DNA of 37,789 nucleotides, taken from positions 1 through 37,789 of the forward strand of contig NZ_CADCTE010000119.1 in the NCBI RefSeq assembly GCF_902805515.1. Reading direction: 5' to 3'. This document shows positions 7,933 through 25,246 of the stretch, one piece after another (within the stretch, counting starts at the first letter, position 1; every line of letters begins with the position of its first letter). The stretch comes from an uncultured Arthrobacter sp. (GTDB taxonomy: Bacteria > Actinomycetota > Actinomycetes > Actinomycetales > Micrococcaceae). The notes beneath the pieces are model-generated. The model was not told the DNA's origin, did no database searches, and saw nothing but the letters and a program-made list of their open reading frames with translations. A program made the position numbers and the translations under genes.

Positions 7933-9294
7933 ATGCGAAAGTCAGTTCTCTGGGCCGCGCCCGCCATCCCCTTCCTGGTTCTCGCGGCCTCGGGCTGCGC
8001 ACCGGCAGGCAATGACGCCGAGGGCGGCGACAAGTCAATCACGGTGGCCTATCAAACGACCGCCACCTACACGCAGGTGGACAAGCTGATGAAGAAGGCC
8101 AAGGAGGATTTCGAAGAGGCCAATCCGGGATCGACCGTCGAACTCGAGCCCATCCAGGCGGAGGAGAACGACTACGCCACCAAGCTCGCCCTGATGCAGC
8201 GCTCCCCCGACACGGCGCCGGATGTCTTCTACGAGGACAGCTTCCGCGTCCGGCCAGACGCCGAAGCGGGCTACCTCCTGGCCCTGGACGAGCACCTCGC
8301 CGAGTGGGAGGACTGGGACTCGGCATTCATCGACAGCGCCAAGCAGGCCGGCCTGGGCGCCGACGGGAAGACCTACGCGGTGCCGATGGGAACCGACACC
8401 CGCGCCCTCTGGTACAACACCGAGGTGTTCAAGGAGGCCGGGCTCGACGTGCCGTGGGAGCCCAAGACCTGGGATGACATCCTCAGCGCCGCCGAAAAGA
8501 TCAAGGCTGCCATCCCCGACGCGGTCCCCTTCAACATCTACTCCGGCACCGGCATGGGCGAAGCTGCCTCGATGCAGGGCTTCGAGATGCTCCTCTACGG
8601 GACGGACGACACCCTGTACGACACGGAAGAGGGCAAGTGGGTCGTGGGCTCGCAGGGGTTCAGGGACTCCCTGCAGTTCATCTCCGACGTCTATGGAGGC
8701 GGCCTGGGCCCGGAGGTCGCCACGGCGCTCGACTCGAACTACTACCAGCAGCTCAACGGCGAGGGCTATCCCACCAACAAGGTCGGCGCCTCCATCGACG
8801 GCTCGTGGATCGCGGGGACCTGGCTTGAGACCGGGCCCGCCCCCTGGCCGGAATGGTCCGAGGTCATGGCCGTCGCCCCCATGCCGACGCAGAACGGGCA
8901 GGAGCCCGGTGCGACGAGCATGTCCGGCGGCTGGACCCTGGCCGTCGGGGCGAACACCAAGAACCCCGACATGGCATTCGACTTCATCAGCACGGCGCTG
9001 AACAAGGACAACACCCTGTCCTTCAATAAGGACGCCTCCCAGGTTCCGGTGCGCCGCGACGTCGCCGAGGACCCCTCCTTTACCGAGTCCAGCCCCGTCA
9101 ACAAGTTCTTCAGTGACCTCGTCGAGGTGACGCACTACCGCCCCACCACCTCGGACTACCCCGAGATCTCGGGAAGCATCCAGCAGGCCATGGAGGCCGT
9201 CATGACCGGGGAACAGTCGGTCGAGGAGGCGGCGGACGCGTACGACGACGCGGTCCGGAACCTGGTCGGCGACGACAACGTCATCGAGAAGTGA
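7933..9294 (+). CDS. Sugar ABC transporter substrate-binding lipoprotein
   Basis: Extracellular solute-binding protein of the CUT1 (malto-/oligosaccharide) type, 453 residues. The start ATG at 7933 has AAAGGAG five bases before it. It opens a lipoprotein signal peptide with basic N-terminus, hydrophobic core and AASGC lipobox, making Cys22 the lipidated residue. The mature part has the typical pattern of this family: an opening ITVAYQTTATY strand, ALWYNTEVFKEAG, PKTWDDILSAAEKIK, and a late GWTLAVGANTKNPDMAFDF. Its stop overlaps the GTG of the first permease by 4 nt. The gene context (GH38 mannosidase, ROK regulator) suggests mannose-containing glycans as ligand. The exact sugar cannot be read from the sequence. 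Confidence 0.93.
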   Translation: MRKSVLWAAPAIPFLVLAASGCAPAGNDAEGGDKSITVAYQTTATYTQVDKLMKKAKEDFEEANPGSTVELEPIQAEENDYATKLALMQRSPDTAPDVFYEDSFRVRPDAEAGYLLALDEHLAEWEDWDSAFIDSAKQAGLGADGKTYAVPMGTDTRALWYNTEVFKEAGLDVPWEPKTWDDILSAAEKIKAAIPDAVPFNIYSGTGMGEAASMQGFEMLLYGTDDTLYDTEEGKWVVGSQGFRDSLQFISDVYGGGLGPEVATALDSNYYQQLNGEGYPTNKVGASIDGSWIAGTWLETGPAPWPEWSEVMAVAPMPTQNGQEPGATSMSGGWTLAVGANTKNPDMAFDFISTALNKDNTLSFNKDASQVPVRRDVAEDPSFTESSPVNKFFSDLVEVTHYRPTTSDYPEISGSIQQAMEAVMTGEQSVEEAADAYDDAVRNLVGDDNVIEK

Positions 9295-10247
9295 CAGCCA
9301 CCCCGACCCGCACCGGCGGGGCCGGGAGGCCTCCGCAGGCTGCGCGGCGCCCGGCCGCCGCCGGCCGGACCCCCACTGCGCGCCGCTCACTGCGGCGCGC
9401 AGTGCCCCTCGTCCCCGCCGTCGTCCTGCTGGCGCTGTTCATGCTCGGCCCGGTGATCTGGTCCGTCTACGGATCCTTCACCAATGCCTCGCTGTCGGGC
9501 ACGGCCGCCTCAAGCCCGCGGTTCGTCGGCCTGGACAACTATCTTGCGCTCATCACGGACCCCGACTTCCCGAATGCCCTGTGGCTGACCGTCGTGTTCC
9601 TGCTCCTCTCGGCGGTCATCGGGCAGAACTTCCTGGGCCTGGGGCTGGCCCTGCTGACCGCCGCGGCGCCCAAGGCGGTCCGTTCGGTCGTCGCGACGAC
9701 GGTGGTGACGGCGTGGGTCCTCCCGGAGATCGTGGCGGCGTTTGCCTGCTACGCCTTCTTCAGCTCCGACGGAACGCTGAACCGGATGCTCGCCGCCGTC
9801 AACGCGGAGCCGGTCGACTGGCTTTTCACCTACCCGATGGCCGCCGTCATCCTCGCCAATATCTGGAGGGGCACAGCGTTCTCGATGATGATCTACGAGG
9901 CCGCCCTGAACGACGTCGCCCCCGAGATCACCGAGGCCGCCGTCATCGACGGCGCCGGCGGGTGGAAACGCCTGATCTACGTCACCGTCCCCATGATCCG
10001 CAACAGCATCTCGACCAACCTGATGCTCATCACGCTGCAGACCCTGTCCGTCTTCACCCTGATCTTCGTGATGACGAGCGGCGGACCGAACCAGCGCAGC
10101 ACCACCCTGCCGATCTTTGCCTACGCCGAGGCCTTCGGGCTCGGGAAGGTCGGTTACGGCACCGCCATCGCGACGGTCATGCTGCTCATCGGCGCGGTGT
10201 TCTCCATCCTCTACATCCGAGTTCTGAAACCGGGGGACAATTCATGA
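9291..10247 (+). CDS. Sugar ABC transporter permease (MalF/UgpA type)
   Basis: Integral membrane subunit of the CUT1 importer, 318 residues. A Pro/Thr/Arg-rich cytoplasmic N-terminus of about 40 residues precedes six predicted membrane segments, the first being VPLVPAVVLLALFMLGPVIW. The EAA loop that docks the ATPase reads EAAVIDGAGGWKRLIYVTVP in the C-terminal half. The start is GTG at 9291, inside the stop of the binding-protein gene (GTGA), so translation is coupled. Its own stop overlaps the next permease start (ATGA). Confidence 0.93.
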   Translation: MTATPTRTGGAGRPPQAARRPAAAGRTPTARRSLRRAVPLVPAVVLLALFMLGPVIWSVYGSFTNASLSGTAASSPRFVGLDNYLALITDPDFPNALWLTVVFLLLSAVIGQNFLGLGLALLTAAAPKAVRSVVATTVVTAWVLPEIVAAFACYAFFSSDGTLNRMLAAVNAEPVDWLFTYPMAAVILANIWRGTAFSMMIYEAALNDVAPEITEAAVIDGAGGWKRLIYVTVPMIRNSISTNLMLITLQTLSVFTLIFVMTSGGPNQRSTTLPIFAYAEAFGLGKVGYGTAIATVMLLIGAVFSILYIRVLKPGDNS

Positions 10248-11086
10248 CCACCTCCATCGCCTCACCGCGCAGATCCGTCTCACGCGGCGTCTCCTCGGCC
10301 GTCCTGCTCGCGGTCGCGGCCTGCTTCCTCCTGCCGCTGGCCTGGCTGCTCCTCGCGTCCCTGGACACGAAGGCAACCGCGTCGCTGAACCTGCCAGCGG
10401 AGTTTTCCCTGGCCAACTTCTCCGCTGTCCTCACCCCGGAGCAGACCCTGTGGCCGCTGTGGAACAGCTTCCTCCTCTCGGCCGGCTGCGCCGTCATCAC
10501 CGTGCTGGCCGCGGTGCTCGCGGCCTATCCGCTGTCCCGCCACCAGGCCCGGTACAACAAGCCGTTCCTCTACGGGGTGCTGTTCGGGACCGGGCTGCCG
10601 ATCACCGCCATGATGGTCCCCGTGTACAGCATGTTCGTCCGGCTGGGCCAGCTCGACAGCGTGGCCACGGTCGCGCTGTTCATGGCCGCAACCTCGCTGC
10701 CGATGGCGATCTGGATGACCAAGAACTTCATGGATTCGGTGCCGGTCAGTCTCGAGGAGGCCGCCTGGATCGACGGGGCGAGCGCGATGCGGGCACTCCG
10801 CACCGTCGTCGTTCCGCTGATGCGCCCGGGCCTTGCCGTGGTCTTCATCTTCGTGTTTATCCAGGCGTGGGGGAATTTCTTCATCCCCTTCATCCTGCTG
10901 CTCTCGAACCACAAGCAGCCCGCCGCCGTGACGGTGTTCAACTTCTTCGGCCAGTACGGAAGCGTCGCCTACGGGCAGCTTGCGGCCTTCTCCCTGCTCT
11001 ACTCGATTCCGGTCATCGTCCTCTACATCCTGGTCACCAAGGGCATCGGCGGTTCCTTCGCCACCGCCGGGGCGATCAAGGGCTGA
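10244..11086 (+). CDS. Sugar ABC transporter permease (MalG/UgpE type)
   Basis: Second membrane subunit of the importer, 280 residues with about six membrane segments. The first is LLAVAACFLLPLAWLLLASL. The EAA loop reads EEAAWIDGASAMRALRTVVV. The ATG at 10244 overlaps the previous stop. The open frame continues upstream of this ATG, but that extension lies wholly inside the first permease gene and lacks membrane character, so it was not used. No ATP-binding subunit is encoded in this locus. In many actinobacteria such CUT1 systems share a MsiK-type ATPase encoded elsewhere, and the same is inferred here. Confidence 0.93.
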   Translation: MTTSIASPRRSVSRGVSSAVLLAVAACFLLPLAWLLLASLDTKATASLNLPAEFSLANFSAVLTPEQTLWPLWNSFLLSAGCAVITVLAAVLAAYPLSRHQARYNKPFLYGVLFGTGLPITAMMVPVYSMFVRLGQLDSVATVALFMAATSLPMAIWMTKNFMDSVPVSLEEAAWIDGASAMRALRTVVVPLMRPGLAVVFIFVFIQAWGNFFIPFILLLSNHKQPAAVTVFNFFGQYGSVAYGQLAAFSLLYSIPVIVLYILVTKGIGGSFATAGAIKG

Positions 11087-11163
11087 CCGTCCCGGCTCCA
11101 TGTCCCCCTGGCCTGTGGCCACCGCCGGTTCCCCCGGCCCCAACGCATCCGAAAGGTCCTTCC

Positions 11164-14100
11164 ATGCACTACGACAGCCCCCTCGTCGAGGCCCGCATCC
11201 GGCGTTTCCGCGGAGAACGGGTCCAGCCGGCCCTCTACCGAAGCACCTCCTCCCTCACCCTCAGCTCCTGGGAGGTGCCCGACGAGCCCGTGCCCTTCGA
11301 GGAGGCGGTACGGAACGAGTTCACCCCCGCCGGGCACGGAATGTACTGGGGCAAGCCGTGGGGCACCGTCTGGTTCCACGCCGAGGGCAAGATTCCCGCC
11401 GTCTGGGCGGACGAGCAGGACACCCGGGTCGAACTCGTCGTCGACCTGGGCTTCACCGGGGCGCAGCCCGGATTCCAGGCCGAGGGCACGGTGTACTCGG
11501 CGTCGGGCCGCATCCTGAAGGCCGTCGAGCCCCTGAACCGCGGCGTGCGGCTCGATGCCGCGTCCGGCGAGCCCATCGACCTCTACATCGAGGCCGCGGC
11601 GAACCCGAACGTGGCCCAGGATTTCCTGTTCATCCCCACCCCCTACGGGGACAAGGCGACGGCAGGAGACGCCCGACTGTACCGCCTCGCCCAGATCGAA
11701 GTCGGCCTGCTCGACCTGACGGTGTGGGAGCTGGAGCAGGACTTCGCCGCCCTGCTTGGACTGCTCGGGCAGCTGCCCGCATCCTCCCAGCGGCGCGCCG
11801 AGATCCTCCGTGCCCTCGACCGGGCCGTCGATGAGATGGACCCCGACGACGTCGCCGGCACCGCGCAGCTCGGCCGGGACATCCTGGCGCCGGCCCTGGC
11901 CAAGCCGGCGTCGGCGAGCGCGCACCGGCTCCACGCCGTCGGGCACGCCCACATCGACTCCGCGTGGCTCTGGCCGACGCGTGAGACGGTCCGGAAGGTG
12001 GCGCGGACCTTTTCCAATGTGTGCGACCTCATCGATGAAAACCCCGATTTCGTCTTCGCTGCATCCTCTGCCCAGCAGTACGCGTGGCTCAAGGCCTCCT
12101 ACCCTGAGCTCTTCGAGCGGGTGAAGGAGAAGGTGGCCGCCGGAAACTTCGTTCCCGTCGGCGGGATGTGGGTCGAATCCGACACCAACCTGCCCGGCGG
12201 GGAGGCTCTGGCACGCCAGTTCGTGGCCGGCAAGAACTTCTTCCTCCGTGAGTTCGGCGTCGAGTGCGAGGAGGTGTGGCTGCCCGATTCCTTCGGCTAC
12301 TCGGCGGCGCTGCCCCAGATCATGGCCGCCGCCGGGGCGCGCTGGTTCCTGACGCAGAAGATCTCGTGGAACGAGACGAACACCATGCCGCACCACACCT
12401 TCCGCTGGGAGGGCATCGACGGCACCCAGCTGTTCACCCACTTCCCTCCCGTGGACACCTACAACTCAACCCTGAGCGGCGAGGAACTGGCCCGCGCCGA
12501 GAGCCAGTACGCGGAAAAGGGCATCGGCACCACCTCGATGGTCCCCTTTGGCCACGGCGACGGCGGTGGCGGACCGACCCGCGAGATGATCGCCGCCGCC
12601 CGGCGGACCTCCTCCCTCGAGGGATCGCCCACGGTGGCCCTCTCCAGCCCCCGGGCCTTCTTTGAGGACGCGGAGGCGGAGTATCCGCAGCCTCCGGTCT
12701 GGTCCGGCGAGCTGTACCTTGAGTTCCACCGCGGCACCTACACCTCCCAGGCCCGCACCAAGCGCGGCAACCGGCGCTCCGAGCATCTGCTGCGGGAGGC
12801 CGAACTGTGGGCCACGACGGCGGCGGTGCGCACCGGGGCCGCCTATCCGGAGCAGGAGCTGCGGGAGATCTGGGAGGTGGTGCTGCTCCAGCAGTTCCAC
12901 GACATCCTGCCCGGCTCCTCCATCGCCTGGGTTCACCAGGAGGCCGAGCGCAACTACGCCGACGTGGCGGTACGGCTCGGGGCGGTCATCGACAGCGCCG
13001 CCCGCAGCCTCCTCGGGGCCGGACCGCACACCGCCGTGCTCAATGCCTCGCCCTACGCGGTCGACGGCGTCCCGGCGCTGTCTGCCGCCGCACGGGACCG
13101 GCGTCCCGGCGCGGGGACCATTCGCGCGGCCGACGGCGGCTACCGGCTTGAGAACGCCGCGGTCCGGGTCTTCGTCGACGGCACCGGGCTGGTTCGCTCC
13201 GTCTACGACGTTGCCGCCGGACGGGAACTGGTGCCCGACGGCGCAGCGGCGAACCTCCTGCAGCTGCACCGCGACACTCCCACCCAGTGGGATGCCTGGG
13301 ACATCGATGAGCACTACCGCCGGAACACGCGCGACCTCACCGAGCTCACGGACCTGCGGGTCATCGACGGGCCCGGCGGCCAGGCGCTGCGGATCGAACG
13401 GGAGTTCAGCGCCTCCCGGGTGGTCCAGTTCCTCTCCCTCGACGGCACCGAGCCGAGGCTCGACATCCGGACCGAGGTCGACTGGCACGAACAGAAGAAA
13501 CTGCTCAAGCTCGCCTTCCCGCTCGATGTGCACGCCGACCGCGCCACCTCCGAGATCCAGTTCGGCCATATCCACCGGCCCACCCACGCCAACACCTCCT
13601 GGGACGCCGCCCGCTTCGAAACGGTGGCGCACCGCTGGGTGCACGTTGGCGAAACCGGTTACGGGGTGGCTGTGGCGAACGATTCGACCTACGGACACGA
13701 CGTCGCCCGCTCGTCCTCGACCGGCCGCGGATCGACCACCACCGTGCGGCTCTCGCTGCTGCGGGCTCCGACCTTCCCGGACCCGACGGCCGACCAGGGC
13801 CGGCACCTGATGAACGTGTCGCTGCGGGTGGGCGCCGGCATTCCTGAGGCGGTGCGCGAAGGGTACCGGCTCAACCTGCCGCTGCGGACCGTCGAGGGCG
13901 TGGGCACTCCGGACGCCGCTCCCCTGTTCACTGTCGACTCCGATGCGCTGGTCGTCGAGGCGGTCAAGCTGGCCGAGGATGGCAGCGGCGACGTCGTCGT
14001 GCGCCTCTACGAGGCGCACGGGACGCGGGCCCGGGGAACGCTCACGGCCGGCTTCGCGTTCACCTCGGTGGGCGAAACCGACCTCCTGGAGCGGCCCGTC

Positions 14101-14196
14101 GAGGGTGCCGCGCTCCGCCGGGCGGAGTCGCCGTCGGTGGAACTGGAGCTGCGGCCGTTCCAGCTCACAACGCTAAGATTTGCACGCAGGGCTTAA
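11164..14196 (+). CDS. GH38 alpha-mannosidase
   Basis: Glycoside hydrolase family 38 enzyme of 1010 residues, close in length to the cytosolic Man2C1/Ams1 type. After an N-terminal beta-rich region of ~255 residues comes the zinc-containing catalytic domain with GHAHIDSAWLWP starting at residue 260 (His263 and Asp265 as expected zinc ligands). WLPDSFGYS follows, with Asp375 as the likely nucleophile. An alpha-mannosidase middle domain (EFHRGTYTSQARTKRGNR region) and a large C-terminal beta domain complete the protein. There is no signal peptide, so it should act in the cytoplasm on imported mannosides. The start ATG has GAAAGG seven bases upstream and lies 77 nt after the permease gene. The open frame extends further upstream, but only as a shadow of the permease. 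Confidence 0.95.
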   Translation: MHYDSPLVEARIRRFRGERVQPALYRSTSSLTLSSWEVPDEPVPFEEAVRNEFTPAGHGMYWGKPWGTVWFHAEGKIPAVWADEQDTRVELVVDLGFTGAQPGFQAEGTVYSASGRILKAVEPLNRGVRLDAASGEPIDLYIEAAANPNVAQDFLFIPTPYGDKATAGDARLYRLAQIEVGLLDLTVWELEQDFAALLGLLGQLPASSQRRAEILRALDRAVDEMDPDDVAGTAQLGRDILAPALAKPASASAHRLHAVGHAHIDSAWLWPTRETVRKVARTFSNVCDLIDENPDFVFAASSAQQYAWLKASYPELFERVKEKVAAGNFVPVGGMWVESDTNLPGGEALARQFVAGKNFFLREFGVECEEVWLPDSFGYSAALPQIMAAAGARWFLTQKISWNETNTMPHHTFRWEGIDGTQLFTHFPPVDTYNSTLSGEELARAESQYAEKGIGTTSMVPFGHGDGGGGPTREMIAAARRTSSLEGSPTVALSSPRAFFEDAEAEYPQPPVWSGELYLEFHRGTYTSQARTKRGNRRSEHLLREAELWATTAAVRTGAAYPEQELREIWEVVLLQQFHDILPGSSIAWVHQEAERNYADVAVRLGAVIDSAARSLLGAGPHTAVLNASPYAVDGVPALSAAARDRRPGAGTIRAADGGYRLENAAVRVFVDGTGLVRSVYDVAAGRELVPDGAAANLLQLHRDTPTQWDAWDIDEHYRRNTRDLTELTDLRVIDGPGGQALRIEREFSASRVVQFLSLDGTEPRLDIRTEVDWHEQKKLLKLAFPLDVHADRATSEIQFGHIHRPTHANTSWDAARFETVAHRWVHVGETGYGVAVANDSTYGHDVARSSSTGRGSTTTVRLSLLRAPTFPDPTADQGRHLMNVSLRVGAGIPEAVREGYRLNLPLRTVEGVGTPDAAPLFTVDSDALVVEAVKLAEDGSGDVVVRLYEAHGTRARGTLTAGFAFTSVGETDLLERPVEGAALRRAESPSVELELRPFQLTTLRFARRA

Positions 14197-14229
14197 GCCG
14201 GGGAGCCCGATCGACGGAGAGGGTGTGCC

Positions 14230-15519
14230 TTGAGCGCTGAATTCGGTGCGCCGTCGCGCCGGGGCACCAACCTCCCCCGGATGGGTGACTTCAACCAGAC
14301 GGTGGTCCTGGACGCCATTCGGCGGTCCCCGGACGGGCTCAGCCGCGTTGAGCTGGCGGGGGCCACCGGCCTGTCGGCACAGACCCTCTCGAACATCGCC
14401 CGGCGGCTGCTTGACCAGGCGCTGATCGTCGAATCGGGCACGGTGAGGAAGGGGCGCGGGAAGCCGCGGACGGTCCTCACCCTGAATCCGACGGCGGGTT
14501 ACGCGGTGGGCGTGCACCTCGATCCGGCGGTCATCACCTTCGTGATCCTCGACCTCAGCGGCCGGGTCGTCGCCCACTCCACGCGGCGCGCGCCGGTGGA
14601 GCCCGGCGCCGAGCCGATTGTGGATGTCATGGCCTCGGCCGTTGCCGACCTGCTTGCCGGTGCGGGGGTTGACCAGGGCCTCGTGCTGGGCGTCGGGGTC
14701 GCATCTCCGGGCCCCATCGACCCCGAGCACGGCGTCGTTGTGAATCCTCCCTTCCTTCGGGGGTGGCACCAGGTGCCCCTGCGGAGCTCCCTCAGCGAGG
14801 CGACCGGCTTCCCCGTGGTGCTTGAAAAGGACGTCGCCGCGGCGGCCGTGGCGGAGATCTGGGGCAGTCACAGCGAGTCGCCGGAGAACTTCCTCTTCGT
14901 CTACCTCGGGACCGGCATCGGCATCGGCCTGGTGTCGGGCGGCTCGGTGCTCCGCGGGCGGACACAGAACGCCGGCGAGGTCGGTCACATCGTCGTGGCC
15001 CCCGACGGGCCGGCCTGCACCTGCGGGCTGCGGGGCTGCCTGGCGGTGACCTGCATGCCGCAGAACCTCGTGCAGGAGGCCGTTCTGCTGGGCGTGCTCG
15101 ACTATGCCGTGGACAACGCCGACCCGGGAGCGGTCGAAACGGCGTTCCTCGACCTGTGCGCCCGTGCGGTGGACGGGGAGGCAGCCCGGAGAATCATCGA
15201 CGTCTCCGCCGAGCGCGTGGCCAAGGCCGTCTCCGTGCTGACGAACGCCCTCGACTTCGACCGCGTGGTGTTCGGGGGTCCCTACTGGCCGCTGCTGGCC
15301 GGGTCCTACCTCCGGATTGTTCCGGACGTGCTGACGAGGTTGACCGTGGCCCCGCATACGGACGGGATCCAGGTCGAGGGAACGGCCTTCGGCACCGATG
15401 TGGGCGCGGTCGGGGCCGCGTGCACGGTGTTCACCAACGCCCTCTCGCCCTCGCCCGAACAGCTGCTGCTGCGGACCGACAGGCCCGGCCCGGCTCAGGC
15501 GGCCAGGGCCCGGCGGTAG
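14230..15519 (+). CDS. ROK-family transcriptional regulator
   Basis: A 429-residue regulator. A winged helix-turn-helix (LSRVELAGATGLSAQTLSNIARRL, about 37-60) precedes a ROK sugar-kinase-like domain. That domain keeps the GEVGH motif and the zinc-binding CTCGLRGC at 263-270. The usual kinase signature NDAN is degenerate (KDVAAAAVAE), which argues for a sugar-sensing repressor and not an active kinase. The start is TTG at 14230 with GGAGAGGG upstream, 33 nt after the mannosidase stop. It is probably the last gene of the mannoside operon and its local regulator. Its final 25 bp overlap the 3' end of the convergent SRPBCC gene. Confidence 0.88.
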   Translation: MSAEFGAPSRRGTNLPRMGDFNQTVVLDAIRRSPDGLSRVELAGATGLSAQTLSNIARRLLDQALIVESGTVRKGRGKPRTVLTLNPTAGYAVGVHLDPAVITFVILDLSGRVVAHSTRRAPVEPGAEPIVDVMASAVADLLAGAGVDQGLVLGVGVASPGPIDPEHGVVVNPPFLRGWHQVPLRSSLSEATGFPVVLEKDVAAAAVAEIWGSHSESPENFLFVYLGTGIGIGLVSGGSVLRGRTQNAGEVGHIVVAPDGPACTCGLRGCLAVTCMPQNLVQEAVLLGVLDYAVDNADPGAVETAFLDLCARAVDGEAARRIIDVSAERVAKAVSVLTNALDFDRVVFGGPYWPLLAGSYLRIVPDVLTRLTVAPHTDGIQVEGTAFGTDVGAVGAACTVFTNALSPSPEQLLLRTDRPGPAQAARARR

Positions 15520-16415
15520 AACTCCTCGAGGACCCGGATCTTGCGCTCGCTCCGGTGCGGTGAGCCGCCGGCGAGGTTCACGGCGACCGCGTCGAGATGG
15601 GCATGCCAGCGGGCCATGAGCCTTGGCAGCCCCGCCCGGTCCTCCACGACCGCCCGCACCGTCACCCGGGTGCACTTCTTGCCCTCACGGGTGAGGTCCA
15701 CCTCGGCCAGCTCGACGAAGGGCTGGTCCTCGGGGTCCGCGGTCAGCGCATCATTGACAAGGAGCAGCCTCCCTTCGTAGCGCCGGTCGAAACGGACGAG
15801 CGCCACGCCCTCCACCTCTTCGAGCACGCCCATGCTGGGTGAAAGCGCGAAGCGCCGGCAGTAGGCGTCGCGCAGCTCCATCCAGTCCGCGCCCGGTCCC
15901 TCCGCTTGCACGCCGGCCGCCGCCGCCCGCAGGGCCCCGAGCAGCAGCTGCCAGCCCGCCGCTCCCTCGGCCAGAAATTCGTCGGTCTCCGGGTGGAGCC
16001 GGAGCTGGAGGAGGGTGCCGCCGTTGCTGGGCAGCACCCGGAACTCCACGATCGACACGAGGCCGAACTCGTCCTCCCAGGTGAACTGCACGCTGGTGGG
16101 CGGGTCGATGTGCACCACCGTGCCGCTGATGACTCCGCCGTCGAGTTCGAGGGAGAACTCCTTGCCCAGCTTCAGCCCCGGGCTGAGCCGTCCGAGCCAG
16201 CGCTCGAGCTTCGGCGGCGACGTCAGCAGTTCCCAGAGATAGGACCGCGGGTAGTCGAACTGTTCGTCGAAGGCCAGGACGTGGTTCCCGTGGACCTGCT
16301 CGACGCGTCCGGTGGGATCCGCCCGCCCGGGGCCGCCCGCGGGCGTTCCGCCTGGGTGGGTTTGCCCGGGCACGATCGTACCGGCGGGGGTTTCGGTTCT
16401 GGTGCCTGTGTCCAT
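15495..16415 (-). CDS. SRPBCC / AHSA1-like domain protein
   Basis: A 306-residue protein of the START-like SRPBCC superfamily. The start chosen is the ATG at 16415, which has GGAGGG four bases before it. An in-frame GTG at 16439 would add eight residues, but the Shine-Dalgarno would then lie inside the gene. After a Pro/Gly/Thr-rich tail of ~40 residues comes an AHSA1-type domain (residues about 45-170: FDYPRSYLWELLTSPPKLERWLG and SVQFTWEDE). A C-terminal part (about 190-306) has alternating strands and a final helix that may be a second, diverged copy of the fold. The ligand is unknown. The gene lies alone between the convergent ROK gene and the arg operon terminator. Confidence 0.75.
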   Translation of the reverse strand: MDTGTRTETPAGTIVPGQTHPGGTPAGGPGRADPTGRVEQVHGNHVLAFDEQFDYPRSYLWELLTSPPKLERWLGRLSPGLKLGKEFSLELDGGVISGTVVHIDPPTSVQFTWEDEFGLVSIVEFRVLPSNGGTLLQLRLHPETDEFLAEGAAGWQLLLGALRAAAAGVQAEGPGADWMELRDAYCRRFALSPSMGVLEEVEGVALVRFDRRYEGRLLLVNDALTADPEDQPFVELAEVDLTREGKKCTRVTVRAVVEDRAGLPRLMARWHAHLDAVAVNLAGGSPHRSERKIRVLEEFYRRALAA

Positions 16416-16473
16416 GGTCCCTCCGGGTGGGTTAGCCACAACCTACTCCGGCTCCGGGCCCGACGGAAGACTC

Positions 16474-16501
16474 CCCCGGCGGCCCGGACGGGCCGCCGGG
16501 G
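16474..16501 (-). terminator. Arginine operon terminator
   Basis: CCCCGGCGGCCCG (16474-16486) and its perfect reverse complement (16489-16501) form a 13-bp GC stem starting five bases beyond the argH stop. No T tract follows. Confidence 0.75.
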
Positions 16502-16505
16502 ATCC

Positions 16506-21962
<5,457 letters not shown>

Positions 21963-21966
<4 letters not shown>

Positions 21967-22910
21967 GCCCGGGCCTCCGGCGCCTGCGCCGCGGCGTCGG
22001 CGGTGACCTGGGTGCCGATTCCGGCGTTGGTGAAGGTCTCGAGGATCAGGGAGTGGGCCAGCCGCCCGTCGATGACGGAGGCGCTCTCCACGCCGTTCTC
22101 GACCGCCTTGAGGCAGGCCTTCATCTTCGGAATCATTCCCGCGGCCAGCGAGGGCAGCAGCTCCCGCAGCTCCGCGGCCGGCAGGGCGGAGATCAGCGAA
22201 TCCTTGTCGGGCCAGCTGCGGTACAGCCCCTCGACGTCGGTGAGGATGACGAGCCGTGAGGCCCCCAGCGCCGCGGCCAGGGCCGCGGCCGCGGTGTCCG
22301 CGTTGACGTTGAGCACCTGCCCGGTCCCGGCGCCGCCGCCGTCGGTCTCCGGGGCGACGGTGGAGATCACCGGGATCCGGCCGGCCTGAAGGATGTCAAG
22401 GATGGCGCCGGGGTTGACGCCGGTGACCTCCCCCACCAGGCCGAGGTCGACCTCCTGCCCGTCGACGACGGTGCCGGTGCGCGTTGCCTGAAGCAGGCCG
22501 CCGTCCTCGCCGCTCAGTCCCACGGCGTAGGGGCCGTGGGCGTTGATCAGGCCCACCAGTTCCCGGCCGACCTGCCCGGTGAGCACCATGCGCACCACGT
22601 CCATCGCCTCGGCGTTGGTGATCCGCAGGCCGCCGGCGAATTCGGATTCGATGCCCAGGCGGCCGAGCATCGAGCTGATCTGCGGCCCGCCGCCGTGCAC
22701 CACGACCGGGCGGACGCCGACGTGGTGCAGGAACACGATGTCCTCGGCAAAGGCGCGGCGCAGGTCGTCATTGATCATCGCGTTGCCGCCGTACTTGATC
22801 ACCATGGTGGTTCCGGCGAAACGCTGGATCCAGGGCAGCGCCTCGACCAGGGCGGCGGCGGTGCCCTGCGCCCGGAGCAGGCCGGCGGCGGAGGCGGCGG
22901 AGTGCGTCAC
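21963..22910 (-). CDS. argB: Acetylglutamate kinase
   Basis: Phosphorylates N-acetylglutamate and is usually the arginine-feedback step. The 315-residue product shows VIKYGGNAM at 37-45 (Lys39 in the phosphate-binding loop), [11 protein letters not shown], and the late [12 protein letters not shown] and [15 protein letters not shown] blocks. The N-terminal helix [13 protein letters not shown] corresponds to the one that mediates hexamers in arginine-sensitive enzymes, which suggests feedback inhibition here. The start is a GTG with AAGGA upstream, 14 nt after argJ. Confidence 0.96.
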
Positions 22911-22924
22911 ATTCGGTCCTTCTG

Positions 22925-25209
<2,285 letters not shown>

Positions 25210-25246
25210 CTAGCATGAGGATTCACCCCAACGAACGGAGTTCCCC

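Noticed and set aside
10450-11163. N-terminal extension of the alpha-mannosidase frame
   Set aside because: It lies inside the second permease gene, has no domain character, and the ATG at 11164 has a good ribosome site and the family N-terminus.
14230-15519. ROK protein as a sugar kinase
   Set aside because: It has an N-terminal winged helix and lacks the intact NDAN-type kinase signature.
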